A DNA stretch of 64,000 bases from Salisediminibacterium halotolerans (lineage in GTDB: Bacteria > Bacillota > Bacilli > Bacillales > Salisediminibacteriaceae), in NCBI RefSeq assembly GCF_003814815.1, contig NZ_RKQQ01000001.1, positions 310,001 to 374,000 on the forward strand, read 5' to 3'. The number at the start of each line of letters is the position of its first letter. The stretch's first letter is position 1. A program made the position numbers and the translations under genes. Under the pieces are notes generated by a model. The model saw only the letters and a list, made by a program, of their open reading frames with translations. It made no database searches and had not been told where the DNA came from. Positions 25,107 to 34,550 of this stretch are shown here, in pieces.

Positions 25107-26366
25107 ATGCCCGTAAGTGCGTTTGGAGCCATGTTCGGTTTAGTGTTAGCTATTATACTTATTTTTCGAAGAGTGCCTCCTGTGTATGCGTTGATCACCG
25201 GAGCTGTTCTCGGCGGACTCGTCGGCGGCGCAGGGATTCAGGAAACGGTGGATTTAATGATGGAAGGCGCGGAAGGAATTATTCCGGCTGTACTTAGAAT
25301 TCTCGCTGCCGGTATTTTAGCCGGGGTTTTAATTGAATCAGGAGCTGCGGTGACGATTGCGACAAGTGTTGTAAAGCGCCTCGGTGAAAAGAAAGCTTTG
25401 CTCGCCCTTGTGTTCGCAACGATGCTTTTGACAGCAGTCGGCGTTTTTGTCGACGTTGCTGTTATTACTGTTGCTTCGATTGCATTAGCGATTGCCCATA
25501 AGGCCGGACTGAGTAAAACAGCGATTTTGCTTGCGATGGTCGGCGGCGGTAAAGCCGGTAACATTATGTCGCCGAATCCGAACACGATCGCTGTTGCAGA
25601 AGCCTTTCAAGTACCGTTAACTTCCGTGATGGCTGCTGGTATTATTCCTGCCGTATTCGGGGTAATCGTCACATATATTCTTGCTAAGCGCCTCGCGGTG
25701 AAAGGAACATTCGTTGAAAATGAAGACTTAAAAGAATCAGAAAATGCAGAATTGCCTTCGCTTATAACCGCTATTATTGCACCGTTTGTCGCGATTTCGT
25801 TATTAGTGCTTCGTCCGCTGGCGGATATCGAAATCGATCCGATGATTGCGCTTCCGCTCGGCGGTTTGATCGGTGCAATTGCGATGGGAAAATTCCGCTC
25901 GATCAATTCCTTTATTTTGACCGGTCTCAGCAAAATGTCCGGCGTAGCCGTCCTTTTACTTGGTACCGGTACGATTGCAGGAATTATTACCAACTCGGAT
26001 TTGCAGTATGTGTTAATTGACGGCATCGATGCGATCGGACTCCCAAGTTATGCGCTCGCCCCAGCGTCAGGAATTTTCATGGGTGGTGCAACGGCATCGA
26101 CAACATCCGGAGCCGTTGTCGCCGGAGAAGTATTCAGTGGCACGCTGCTTGAACTCGGTATTTCCGGACTTGCCGGGGCCGCGATGGTTCACGCCGGTGC
26201 AACCGTGATTGACCATATGCCGCACGGAAGTTTCTTTCATGCGACTGCGGGAAGCGTATTGATGGGCTTTAAAGAACGACTGAAAATTATGCCGTACGAA
26301 TCGCTCGTCGGGTTGACGCTTGCCTTGATTTCGACCTTGATCTTCGGTGTATTTCAACTATTTTAA
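25107..26366 (+). CDS. GntP-family permease (gluconate/glycerate)
   Basis: 419 residues from ATG 25107. About 12-14 hydrophobic segments. GntP marks: RVPPVYALITGAVLGGL, VLIESGAA, GVFVDVAVITVASIALAIAHKAGLSKTAILLAMVGGGKAGNIMSPNPNTIAVAEAF, and HMPHGSFFHATAGSVLMGFKERLK. Between a CdaR gene and a glycerate kinase gene, so glycerate (or a related hydroxy acid) is the best substrate guess. The 15-bp gap to the kinase gene shows one operon. Confidence 0.9.
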   Translation: MPVSAFGAMFGLVLAIILIFRRVPPVYALITGAVLGGLVGGAGIQETVDLMMEGAEGIIPAVLRILAAGILAGVLIESGAAVTIATSVVKRLGEKKALLALVFATMLLTAVGVFVDVAVITVASIALAIAHKAGLSKTAILLAMVGGGKAGNIMSPNPNTIAVAEAFQVPLTSVMAAGIIPAVFGVIVTYILAKRLAVKGTFVENEDLKESENAELPSLITAIIAPFVAISLLVLRPLADIEIDPMIALPLGGLIGAIAMGKFRSINSFILTGLSKMSGVAVLLLGTGTIAGIITNSDLQYVLIDGIDAIGLPSYALAPASGIFMGGATASTTSGAVVAGEVFSGTLLELGISGLAGAAMVHAGATVIDHMPHGSFFHATAGSVLMGFKERLKIMPYESLVGLTLALISTLIFGVFQLF

Positions 26367-26381
26367 CGGAGGGATCCCTTA

Positions 26382-27521
26382 ATGAACATACTGATCGCAC
26401 CTGATTCGTTTAAAGAAACACTCACGGCCGGTGAAGCGGCAGATACGATCGCCAAAGGCCTCCGCCGCGGTTTTCCCGCCGCAAATCTTTCAACCTCCCC
26501 GATGGCCGACGGCGGCGAGGGGACCGTCGATGCACTTGTGGAGGCGACGAACGGCCGCTATGTTTCAGCTGACGTCGAGGATCCGCTCGGCCGCACGGTC
26601 ACCGCGCGCTACGGACTGCTCGGCGACGGCGAAACGGCAGCAATTGAAATGGCAGAAGCCTCGGGGATTCACCTCGTCGCCGAGGATGAGCGCGATCCGA
26701 AAATCACCTCCACGTTCGGCACGGGCGAACTGATCCGCGACGCGCTCGATCACGGCGTCACAAACATGATCATCGGCATCGGCGGGAGCGCGACGAACGA
26801 CGGCGGCGCCGGGATGGCGGAAGCGCTCGGGGCCCGCTTTCTCGACGCGAACAGGGAGCCGGTCGCGCGCGGCGGGAGCGCATTGAACGAGCTCGCCGTG
26901 ATCGACACCGCGAACCTCGATCCTCGGCTCAAAAACGTCCGCTTCCGCATTGCCTGCGACGTCGACAATCCGCTCACCGGCGAACGGGGCGCCTCCGCGG
27001 TCTTCGGCCCGCAAAAAGGCGCGTCAGCGGACGACATTGCCCAGTTAGATGCTGCGCTCGCCCGTTACGCGGGATACCTTGCGCGTGACGTCAGCATCGA
27101 CCCGTCCGCAATTCCCGGCTCGGGGGCCGCTGGAGGTCTTGGCGCGGGGATGGTCGCGTTTTTAGACGCGGAACTCGAAAGCGGTGCGACGATCGTCGCG
27201 GACGAAACGAACCTCGCCGCAGCGATCGCCCGCGCCGACCTCGTCATCACTGGCGAAGGCGGCATCAATCACCAAACCGTCTACGGCAAAACGCCGATCC
27301 ACGTCGCGAAACTCGCCAAAACGCACAACCTGCCGGTGATCGCTCTCTGCGGCACGATCAGCCTCGGCTACGAAACCGTCTTTGACGCCGGCATCGACGC
27401 TGTTTTCAGCGCGGTCACCGGTCCTGTAACCTTCGACGAACTGAAAGCCGATCCGATCACCCCGGTTGCGACCGCTGCGGAAAACCTCGGACGGCTTCTC
27501 GCAATGAAACTTTCCAGCTAA
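26382..27521 (+). CDS. Glycerate kinase (GarK/GlxK type)
   Basis: 379 residues, family length. Motifs IAPDSFKETLTAGEAADTI, SPMADGGEGTVDAL, GIGGSATNDGGAGMAEALGARF, VFGPQKGAS, GSGAAGGLGAGM and GKTPIHVAKLAK. Phosphorylates glycerate to 2-phosphoglycerate for lower glycolysis. Odd: the motif usually read GEGRxDxQT is GEGGINHQT here, so the Arg is Gly294 and the Asp is Asn296. GC content jumps relative to the permease gene before it. Confidence 0.9.
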   Translation: MNILIAPDSFKETLTAGEAADTIAKGLRRGFPAANLSTSPMADGGEGTVDALVEATNGRYVSADVEDPLGRTVTARYGLLGDGETAAIEMAEASGIHLVAEDERDPKITSTFGTGELIRDALDHGVTNMIIGIGGSATNDGGAGMAEALGARFLDANREPVARGGSALNELAVIDTANLDPRLKNVRFRIACDVDNPLTGERGASAVFGPQKGASADDIAQLDAALARYAGYLARDVSIDPSAIPGSGAAGGLGAGMVAFLDAELESGATIVADETNLAAAIARADLVITGEGGINHQTVYGKTPIHVAKLAKTHNLPVIALCGTISLGYETVFDAGIDAVFSAVTGPVTFDELKADPITPVATAAENLGRLLAMKLSS

Positions 27522-27562
27522 ACGAGATAAACGCTTCGCACTAGCGGAAAAACGGTTTCTCC

Positions 27563-27600
27563 AAAGGACGGTCCTTCTTTCATGGAAGGACCGTCCTTTT
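27563..27600 (+). terminator. Intrinsic terminator of the glycerate operon
   Basis: AAAGGACGGTCCTTC / GAAGGACCGTCCTTT with T tract, 41 bp after the kinase stop. Confidence 0.9.
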
Positions 27601-27640
27601 TCGTTGGAAGATTGGTTGTTTTTCAGCGAGGTTAACACTA

Positions 27641-27759
27641 TATTGAGGACGATAACTTCATTATTGACGCGTTAAGACTCTTTATTGAAGGGGTGAGTCC
27701 GATTATTGAAGGGCTGAACCCGTTTATCGAAGCCGTAGAAGCGAATATTGACGCCGATA
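27641..27759. repeat. Tandem array with exact 21-bp period (array 1)
   Basis: Five full units and one partial, starting at 27641, 27662, 27683, 27704, 27725 and 27746. Each begins TATTGA or TATCGA, then usually AGG/CGC plus a variable part ending in C-N-N. No spacer and no indel between units. Preceded by GTTAACACTA, as in the second array at 44225. Frame analysis gives stops, so it is not coding. Confidence 0.85.
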
Positions 27760-27766
27760 TAAAAAC

Positions 27767-27805
27767 AAAAAGCGTTCATGCCGCGAATCCGGCAGGAACG
27801 CTTTT
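27767..27805 (-). terminator. Intrinsic terminator of the SDR gene
   Basis: On the minus strand AAAAGCGTTCCTGCCG / CGGCATGAACGCTTTTT, 22 bp after the SDR stop codon. Confidence 0.85.
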
Positions 27806-27827
27806 CTGACAGTGGTCATTAAACTGC

Positions 27828-28598
27828 TTATTTCGCCGACATTCCCCCGTCGATCCGGTATTGCGAACCGCTAATAAACGCCGACTCGTCCGAAGCTAAA
27901 AACAGTACGAGGTTCGCGATATCTTCAGACTCGCCGTAACGGTGAAGCGGGATGTCCTGCTCGAGCTGGCTTTTAACCGCCTCGGCGTGATCCGGGCTGA
28001 AGCCTTTCTCCAAGGAGCGCATCATCCGCGTATTAACCGGCGACGGATGGATCGAATTCACCCGCACGTTTGACTCCGCCGCTTCGAGCGCGGCCGTTTT
28101 CGTCAACCCGATCACCGCATGCTTTGACGCCACGTACGGCGCAACGCCCGGCGAACCGATAAATCCGGCTACAGACGAATGGTTAATGATACTGCCGCTC
28201 TCCTGTTTTGCCATCACCGGCATCACATATTTCAAGCCGAGAAACACCCCGTCGACATTGACTGCCATCACAGTTTGAAACTCGTCGAGCGTTTGTTCCG
28301 GAAGCGGCTTTACTTTCCCTTCAATCCCGGCATTGTTAAAGAAAATATCAATTTTCCCGAACGCTTCGACGGTTTTCTCGACATACTGTTTGACGTCCGC
28401 TTCGTTCGTGACATTCGCCTGGAGCGCGATCACCTGTCCGTGTTTTTCCAGCTCGCTTTTCGTCTCATCGAGCGCTTTTTGATCCAAATCGACGATCGTT
28501 ACGCTCGCGCCTTCCTCAAGAAAACGCTGCGCCGTCGCTTTCCCGATTCCGTTCGCGCCGCCGGTAATAATCGCCGTCTTCCCTGCCAGTCTCGCCAT
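27828..28598 (-). CDS. Short-chain dehydrogenase/reductase (SDR)
   Basis: 256 residues from ATG 28598 (MARLAGKTAIITGG), behind AAAGGGGTG; a longer frame upstream adds residues not typical of the family. Cofactor motif TGGANGIGKA, NNAGIEG, active-site Ser in INHSSVAG, catalytic Tyr and Lys in YVASKHAVIG, and a C-terminus ending YRIDGGMSAK. Acidic residue after the second strand (IVDLD) suggests NAD preference. Substrate cannot be told. Single gene. Confidence 0.9.
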   Translation of the reverse strand: MARLAGKTAIITGGANGIGKATAQRFLEEGASVTIVDLDQKALDETKSELEKHGQVIALQANVTNEADVKQYVEKTVEAFGKIDIFFNNAGIEGKVKPLPEQTLDEFQTVMAVNVDGVFLGLKYVMPVMAKQESGSIINHSSVAGFIGSPGVAPYVASKHAVIGLTKTAALEAAESNVRVNSIHPSPVNTRMMRSLEKGFSPDHAEAVKSQLEQDIPLHRYGESEDIANLVLFLASDESAFISGSQYRIDGGMSAK

Positions 28599-28720
28599 AC
28601 AAACAGCACCCCTTTCGCCTAGAGTAATTTCCAATCTTATACACTTGTCTTATTCCCTTGACTAATAGGCGCAAACATCTTTAAAAAACTTCCATTTTTT
28701 CAGCGATACGAAAGGAAGAA

Positions 28721-28767
28721 GCTTCAGCAGCGGGAAAGACTGCCGTTCAGTCCTCCTGCTGTGAAGC
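28721..28767 (-). terminator. Probable terminator of the MMPL transporter gene
   Basis: On the minus strand GCTTCACAGCAG ... CTGCTGAAGC followed by TTCTTCCTTTC. The tract is not a pure T run. Confidence 0.5.
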
Positions 28768-28774
28768 GCCTTCG

Positions 28775-31700
28775 TTATTCCTTTTCTCTCCCCTTCATCA
28801 ATGGCCACCAGCTGAGCCGGCCTAATAACGCGATCGATGCCGGGACAAAGAGGGGGAGGATCACCAGCGTATAAAAAAGCAGACCGGTAATCGTTAAAAT
28901 ACTGATTTGTAAGAGTGTCAACACTCCGGAAGGAATCATCGATGCAAACGTACCGCCAAGAATGAATGCGGCCGAGAGCACGGTTCCGCCTACGCGCTTC
29001 ATCGAAAATAACAGTGCACGCTGGATCGCTGTAGCGTTTTGTTGAACGCTGATTTCATCCGTGCCGCCGCCTTTATAAACTTCCGTCATCCGCCCGAGCA
29101 AAAAGATCGAATAATCGACACCTAATGCTGTTAACAAGGCAAAACCAAAAAACGGCACTGCCCACATTAGTCCGTCCGCTCCGAAAAATGTTGTAAAAAC
29201 ATATTCAGTTATTGAAACTGCGCCAAAGTATGCAGCTACTAGAGAGATCAAAACGACTAACGGCATCACTAACGAACGAAACTGCACGACTAAGGCGGTG
29301 AAAATGCCGATCAGCATAATCGCCGCGGTGCGGATAAAGTCACTCGTAGAAACATCACGTAAATCGCGGTTATCACTCATGATTCCGTCAATAGCCATAT
29401 CCGCCTCCTCAAACGGTGTATCATTTAAGGAAAACTCAGTAATGTATTCCATTTCGTAAAGCAAATCCATCGCCTCGTGACTGTATGGATCATATTCAAG
29501 CGTCGCTTCGATCAGCGCGACATTATGCTCGTCCGGCGTAACATACATGTCCCAAGCATCTTGAAAATCCTCTTCGTCCATCGCCTCTTCCGGAACAAAA
29601 AACCCTTCGAGCGGATTGGCCGGTTGATCGGCGATTTCATCAAGCAGCTCTCGGGCATCTTCCAAACCTTCGCTGATTTCATCGGCACCGTCTCGCGCTT
29701 CTTGCAAACCGGTTGTCAATTCATCGGCGGCCTCGCGAACCATTTGCAACCCTTCGAGCAGTTCCAGGTGGCCTTCTTGAATCTCTAACAGACCTGTTTC
29801 CAGTTCGTTCAGCCCGTCGACGGCTTCGTTCAGCGCCGAAACAGCCTCTGCCAGCCCATCAGCCAATTCATTGAGATCGTCTTCGGCACGATCTAATTCG
29901 CTGTAAATCGTCTGAAAAAGTTGATCCGGATCGGGCAAGTCGCCATCCGGGAAAAAGCTTTCCAACTCATCTTCTAATTCCAGCCCGGCAAAATCGTCCT
30001 CTAATTGACCGTAAGCCTCTTCGACATCGCTTACGAGCGCGCGCACATCAGCTTCAATCCGATTCATGTCATCGATAGCTTGTTCGAGCGCAGCCGCAAA
30101 TTCACGCGGCGAAACGTCGGGAAAATCGTCAGCGACCGCGAGAAGCGTGGATTCTACCTCATCTAACCGATCGTAAATCTCTGCAAACACTGCATCGATT
30201 TCGTCGCGGCCCAAATCCGGCAGCCGTTCACTGATCTCTGTAAGCTCCTCTTCAGCACGGGAAAACTCATCCTCAAAGCCGCCGATAAAGTCTTCGATCT
30301 CTGTAAACAAATATTCTCTTACCGCTTCTTCCAATTGGTTGACCGTCTCGTCGACGAGCTCCAGTTCGGCAAACACCGCTTCCAGTTCTTCCTGCCACTC
30401 TTCTTCTTCCAGATCGGCGACACGACCGCGAACCTCGTCAACCGCTCCTTTCGCCTCATCGATTCGATCGTCGAATTCCTCCGCCAGCTCATCCGGAACT
30501 ATCTCCGGTAAAGCCGCTAAAAACGCATCCACTTCATCCAGGTACGACAGCACCGCGCCGCGCAGTTCTTCTCCATCCACGCCGCTCTCTTCCGAAATTC
30601 CGGCGAGAATTTCCTCGATATCCAGCTCCGCGCCGTTTTCAAACAGATCACGCTCTTTCCATTCATCCCTTAATCGCTCGCGGACATCTTCTTGCCAATC
30701 TTCTACGTCCAAGCCGGTAAGCACTTCTTCCATTTGATCAAGCGACTGGTTGAGCTGCTCTTCCACTTCAGACAGCCGCGCCTCTAGATTGTCGAAGAAA
30801 CTGTCCGCATCGGCAAAATCAAGATCTGCATCGATATCAAGCTCGGCCAATTCTTCAAGCGGAAGATCTTCAACATCAATCAACTCGCGCGCCCTGTCGA
30901 GACTTTCTTCAGCGTCAGTAATAATCGCTTCAGCCCTGTTTTGAAAACTCTCAGCTTCGCGTTGAATCTCGTCAATCCGCTCCTCGGCGTCAGCTGCCGC
31001 TTCCTCCGCCCGGGACCTTGCTTCTGCGATATCTTCTTCGATCTCTTCAACGTCTTCTTCCGCGGCTGCGACTTCCGCACGGTAAGCATCGATTTGATCT
31101 TCAGCTTCGCGGACTTCCGCTTCTGCCTCCGCAAGCTCCGCGGCAAGCTCGTTTAAGCCCGACCTTATTTCGCGGACACCTTCAAGCGCCTCATCAGTGC
31201 CGGCAATTAACTCATTGATCCCTTCTTCCGCTTCGTCGATATCCTCTTCGCTGTTTTCAACTTCCTCCTGCATTTCCTCTAAGCCGCTTTCCAGCTCTTC
31301 TAAGCCGTCAATTGCTTCGCTCAGCCCGTCAGAAAGCTCCGCAGCCTGATAAGGTACAGTGAACTCCTCTTGCGTCTCGCCTAAAGGACGGCTGACGGTC
31401 CGCGCGGAATCAACGCCATCAAGCTTGGCAATATTTTTCGCCGTCTGTTCTAAGTAAGGAGCATGTTCGGATTTTTTCCAGGAGTCATCGCTTTGTAAAA
31501 CAACGGTAGCGAAAAACATTTCACCTTCACCGAATGCGTCATCGATGTAATCATACGCTTCAACCGATTCGAAATCGCCTTGAATCTCTTCAATCGAATC
31601 AAACGAACGCGCATTTTCATAAAAGAACAACAGCGGAATCATGATCAACACGACGACCAATAACGCCGTTTTCGGCCGGAAAATCGAAAAACGTCCGAGC

Positions 31701-32815
31701 GCGCCCCAAAAACGATTGTCGACCGCAACAGAAGTTACTTTTGCCGGCCAAAACATCAATCCGCCCATCAGCGCTAGTACAGCCGGCATCACAGCCCATA
31801 AGCCGATCATAAGAAAAATCATCCCGATCGCAACACCGACAGCAGAGCGGTATAACTCAAAATCTGCCAAGCCGATCGCAGAAAAGCCGATCCAGCCTGT
31901 AAAGGCGCTGTACAGCACTGTTTTTCGCGATCCGCTCATCGTTCGTTTCATCGCACTTTCCTTGCCGTCCCCGGCAGAAAGCTCCGCCTGAAACCGTTTC
32001 ATGACAAGAATGCAATAGTCCGTTCCGACACCAAAAACGACGGTTAACACAAAAATTTGCGTAAAATTCGAAACCGGAAACCCTGCGTTGCCGATTAAAT
32101 ACGACACTGCACCAATCGACGAGACATACACACTCCCTAACAGCAGAAGCGGCACAATCGGTGCGACCGGAGACCGAAAAATAATCGCCAGAACCGTGAA
32201 AACAAGAATGACCGTGATATATGTAGACGTTTCAAGACCTTGTTCCGTGCTTACATTGACATCTTCATCAATGACGACAGCTCCGGTTAAATAATGGTCA
32301 ACGCCGTCAGCTTCCGTCTTCTCGTTAATATCGTCACGGATAAACTGAAAGTCAGCAGAATCAACCTCTAATTCCAGCATCGCTAAGAGCACATCTTCGT
32401 CGTCGCTTAACAGCTGTTCTTCTTCCTCGCCGTCAAACGGCGTAATCACATCGTTAAGCGGCAAATCACCGGGAGACTCCTCCAGCTCTGCAAGCGTCTC
32501 TTTTATATTGAGCTGAACCTCTTCCCCGATGCCGTCCTCTTCTCTGTATACGACTATGACTTCTTCCCCGGCAAAACCGCCGTCGCTTTCAATCATCGGA
32601 TCGACGAGAGTGGAAGGATAACCGTCCGGCGGACTTTCCTGGCCTTGTTCACGGACAAATTTTTCGATATCAGGAGAATATACGTAAGTAACCGCTGCCA
32701 AGATCAGCCAAATGATCGGAATTATGTATACAAGCGTCATCTTGTCAGGCCTCTTTGATTTTAAGTGACGCCATGTCTGCTTGCTGAACAGCCTGTGATT
32801 AAACTTCTCGTTCAA
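28775..32815 (-). CDS. MMPL/RND-family membrane transporter with giant coiled-coil insert
   Basis: 1346 residues from TTG 32815 (AGGAG 9 nt upstream); the ATG at 32824 directly abuts that site and is the alternative. Normal Gram-positive MMPL proteins have about 700-900 residues. First membrane helix near residue 28, external domain to about 195, then helices to about 395 with FVLTVVFGVGTDYCILVMKRF. Residues about 480-1070 are almost unbroken acidic coiled coil (SGLEEMQEEVENSEEDIDEA ...; repeated ELE/EAE heptads) rather than a compact domain. The second helix bundle has FFGFALLTALGVDYSIFLLGRM. It probably exports a lipid or hydrophobic compound. A TetR-type operator lies just upstream. Confidence 0.88.
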   Translation of the reverse strand: MNEKFNHRLFSKQTWRHLKSKRPDKMTLVYIIPIIWLILAAVTYVYSPDIEKFVREQGQESPPDGYPSTLVDPMIESDGGFAGEEVIVVYREEDGIGEEVQLNIKETLAELEESPGDLPLNDVITPFDGEEEEQLLSDDEDVLLAMLELEVDSADFQFIRDDINEKTEADGVDHYLTGAVVIDEDVNVSTEQGLETSTYITVILVFTVLAIIFRSPVAPIVPLLLLGSVYVSSIGAVSYLIGNAGFPVSNFTQIFVLTVVFGVGTDYCILVMKRFQAELSAGDGKESAMKRTMSGSRKTVLYSAFTGWIGFSAIGLADFELYRSAVGVAIGMIFLMIGLWAVMPAVLALMGGLMFWPAKVTSVAVDNRFWGALGRFSIFRPKTALLVVVLIMIPLLFFYENARSFDSIEEIQGDFESVEAYDYIDDAFGEGEMFFATVVLQSDDSWKKSEHAPYLEQTAKNIAKLDGVDSARTVSRPLGETQEEFTVPYQAAELSDGLSEAIDGLEELESGLEEMQEEVENSEEDIDEAEEGINELIAGTDEALEGVREIRSGLNELAAELAEAEAEVREAEDQIDAYRAEVAAAEEDVEEIEEDIAEARSRAEEAAADAEERIDEIQREAESFQNRAEAIITDAEESLDRARELIDVEDLPLEELAELDIDADLDFADADSFFDNLEARLSEVEEQLNQSLDQMEEVLTGLDVEDWQEDVRERLRDEWKERDLFENGAELDIEEILAGISEESGVDGEELRGAVLSYLDEVDAFLAALPEIVPDELAEEFDDRIDEAKGAVDEVRGRVADLEEEEWQEELEAVFAELELVDETVNQLEEAVREYLFTEIEDFIGGFEDEFSRAEEELTEISERLPDLGRDEIDAVFAEIYDRLDEVESTLLAVADDFPDVSPREFAAALEQAIDDMNRIEADVRALVSDVEEAYGQLEDDFAGLELEDELESFFPDGDLPDPDQLFQTIYSELDRAEDDLNELADGLAEAVSALNEAVDGLNELETGLLEIQEGHLELLEGLQMVREAADELTTGLQEARDGADEISEGLEDARELLDEIADQPANPLEGFFVPEEAMDEEDFQDAWDMYVTPDEHNVALIEATLEYDPYSHEAMDLLYEMEYITEFSLNDTPFEEADMAIDGIMSDNRDLRDVSTSDFIRTAAIMLIGIFTALVVQFRSLVMPLVVLISLVAAYFGAVSITEYVFTTFFGADGLMWAVPFFGFALLTALGVDYSIFLLGRMTEVYKGGGTDEISVQQNATAIQRALLFSMKRVGGTVLSAAFILGGTFASMIPSGVLTLLQISILTITGLLFYTLVILPLFVPASIALLGRLSWWPLMKGREKE

Positions 32816-32869
32816 AATGAGCATCTCCTAAACATAAAAATAACGTGCCCCTTTTCGGAAGAGACACAA

Positions 32870-32886
32870 TGACTGACAATCAGTCA
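32870..32886. promoter_or_regulatory. TetR-type operator before the MMPL gene
   Basis: TGACTGA-CAA-TCAGTCA, perfect 7+7 palindrome 54 bp upstream of the start codon on the minus strand. Nearly the same as the operator at 40155-40171. Confidence 0.65.
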
Positions 32887-33048
32887 CTAACATCACTGAC
32901 AACGAATCGCCCGCTCAACCATCATCGAACCTACGAATAACTACGATTCACCGCCAAAAGGGTTCCCAATTTACAAATATCCAGATAAAAAACCCCCTCC
33001 CGCTTTGGAAGGATGCTTCAGAGTGTAGATAAACGATTATTTTGACGT

Positions 33049-33180
33049 AAGCCATACAGTCACTAACCTCCGCTTGCCCCGGGCAAGGACTCAGCTAGCC
33101 TTCGGCGGTCTCAGACCGCCAAAGCCGGATCTTCGTCTCTTGCTTTCCCGGAGGCGTCGGAGGAAGTGGCTGTATGGCTT
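33049..33180 (+). repeat. Dispersed foldable repeat, family A, copy 3
   Basis: End arms AAGCCATACAGTC and GGCTGTATGGCTT. Compared with copy 1 both arms have changed together (CACGC/GCGTG to CATAC/GTATG). Inner hairpins CTTGCCCCGGGCAAG and TTCGGCGGTCT/AGACCGCC. Left flank GTGTAGATAAACGATTATTTTGACG, right flank TTCTTACTTAGCA. A hairpin-like CCTCCCGCTTTGGAAGGATGC stretch sits in front. The 434-bp gap holds this, the operator and nothing else seen. Confidence 0.85.
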
Positions 33181-33249
33181 TCTTACTTAGCAACAGTCTA
33201 AAACATCCTTCACTTTAGAAGCGTGTTTTTCCAACCGCCGAATAAACGG

Positions 33250-34548
33250 TTACAAGTCGAGCCGGTAAATTTTTCGCGGGCGGCCGCGGCTGCCGGACTG
33301 TTCTTCGCCGACGATCGCGGCAAGCCCGGCGTCTTCAAGCTCCAGTAAAATCCGCCGGGCATTGCGCTCCGAACTCGCGAGCCACTGGGCGACTTCTTGC
33401 GAGGTGACCGCCTGCTTTTGATAATGCTTCACCGACGAAGCAAGTTTCGAAACGACGCCGGGACTTAAATTGCGCTCGCCGAGTTTCGCCTTCACATCCT
33501 CATTCAGCCGGCGCGAATCGTACGAGACCGGCTCGTCATCGGCAAACACCTCGGTAATCTGCTTCGTTTCATCGACAGAGATAATCGCCGAAGTTCCCGG
33601 TTTGCGCGCATGCTTTAAGGCAAGCCGGACGTGCTCTTCGGCCTCAAGCGCGGTCACCCCGTACCCGGCACCGAGCCGGACAGCCAGTTTCGCCTGCAGC
33701 TGCGCCGACTCCAGCAAATAAAACGGCGACGGATGCGACTCGATCTCCCCGCGCGTTGTATAAATGTAAAACAACCCGTCGCCCATTTGCACGAACGAGC
33801 CCTTCAGCTCTTCGGTATAATCGAGCAACAGCCGCTTTAATTCCAGCTCCTGGTGCTTTCGTTTATACGAATACTGCTGCGCTTCCGACTCCTGCTCCGC
33901 TTCAAAAATCTCCACGCCGACGATCGCCAATTGGCTTTTCCGGTACCAGTTCGCCTGCGCCCGCTCCTTCAAAAGCCGCAGGCTCACTTCAATCGTCGGT
34001 TTCGTCACCGTGATCCGGTAGACCGGAATCCCTTCGGCGGCCAGCGTCTGATACACCGAGCGGATCGTCGTAAAGGCGATCTCCGCCTCGCCGTTCCGGT
34101 ATTTCTCACGATGAAAAGCGCTCAGCTCATCCGGCGGCATATACCCGCTGTACGGCAGCCCGTGCACCGTCAACGCCTGCAGCGAGTATGTCTCCCGCAC
34201 GAAGGCGATCTCACTGTCATCGAGCGTATCGACGCTTACCGCCGCCATCTTCGCGCCGCTGTTATAACTCGCCTCCAACAGCGCGCCTAACAGACTCGAC
34301 CCGTGATGCGGCGGAAACAACGCCGTTTCCTCAGAGATTAACCCTTCAGCCAGCGCCAAGGCATAAGGCGACTGCCCGGAAAACAGCCACTGGTCAATGT
34401 AATCGTTATGTTCGGCCACGATCGCCGGCGTTTCTTCCGTATGTTCGTAGGCAAAGCTGTACAGGATAAAATCCGGATACGCTTTCGCAATATTGATAAT
34501 TTTATCGACCGAATCTTTCGGCCCCATCACCCCGAGACGTATTTGCAC
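33250..34548 (-). CDS. Winged-helix regulator with cyclase-like middle domain
   Basis: 432 residues. N-terminal domain opens RLGVMGPKDSVDKIINIAKAYP and is followed by a segment of about 150 residues with WLFSGQSPYALALAEG. The middle (about 215-340) has a degenerate GGDEF/cyclase-like pattern (SQLAIVGVEIFEAEQE; SFVQMGDGLFYIYTTRGEIE; AVRLGAGYGVTALEAEEHVRLALKHARK). The C-terminus is a winged helix (TSQEVAQWLASSERNARRILLELEDAGLAAIVGE ... GRPRKIYRL). Last gene of the amidohydrolase operon, 2 bp after the preceding stop, so it most likely regulates it, perhaps sensing a substrate. I do not know a characterised member. Confidence 0.72.
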   Translation of the reverse strand: MQIRLGVMGPKDSVDKIINIAKAYPDFILYSFAYEHTEETPAIVAEHNDYIDQWLFSGQSPYALALAEGLISEETALFPPHHGSSLLGALLEASYNSGAKMAAVSVDTLDDSEIAFVRETYSLQALTVHGLPYSGYMPPDELSAFHREKYRNGEAEIAFTTIRSVYQTLAAEGIPVYRITVTKPTIEVSLRLLKERAQANWYRKSQLAIVGVEIFEAEQESEAQQYSYKRKHQELELKRLLLDYTEELKGSFVQMGDGLFYIYTTRGEIESHPSPFYLLESAQLQAKLAVRLGAGYGVTALEAEEHVRLALKHARKPGTSAIISVDETKQITEVFADDEPVSYDSRRLNEDVKAKLGERNLSPGVVSKLASSVKHYQKQAVTSQEVAQWLASSERNARRILLELEDAGLAAIVGEEQSGSRGRPRKIYRLDL

Positions 34549-34550
34549 GA

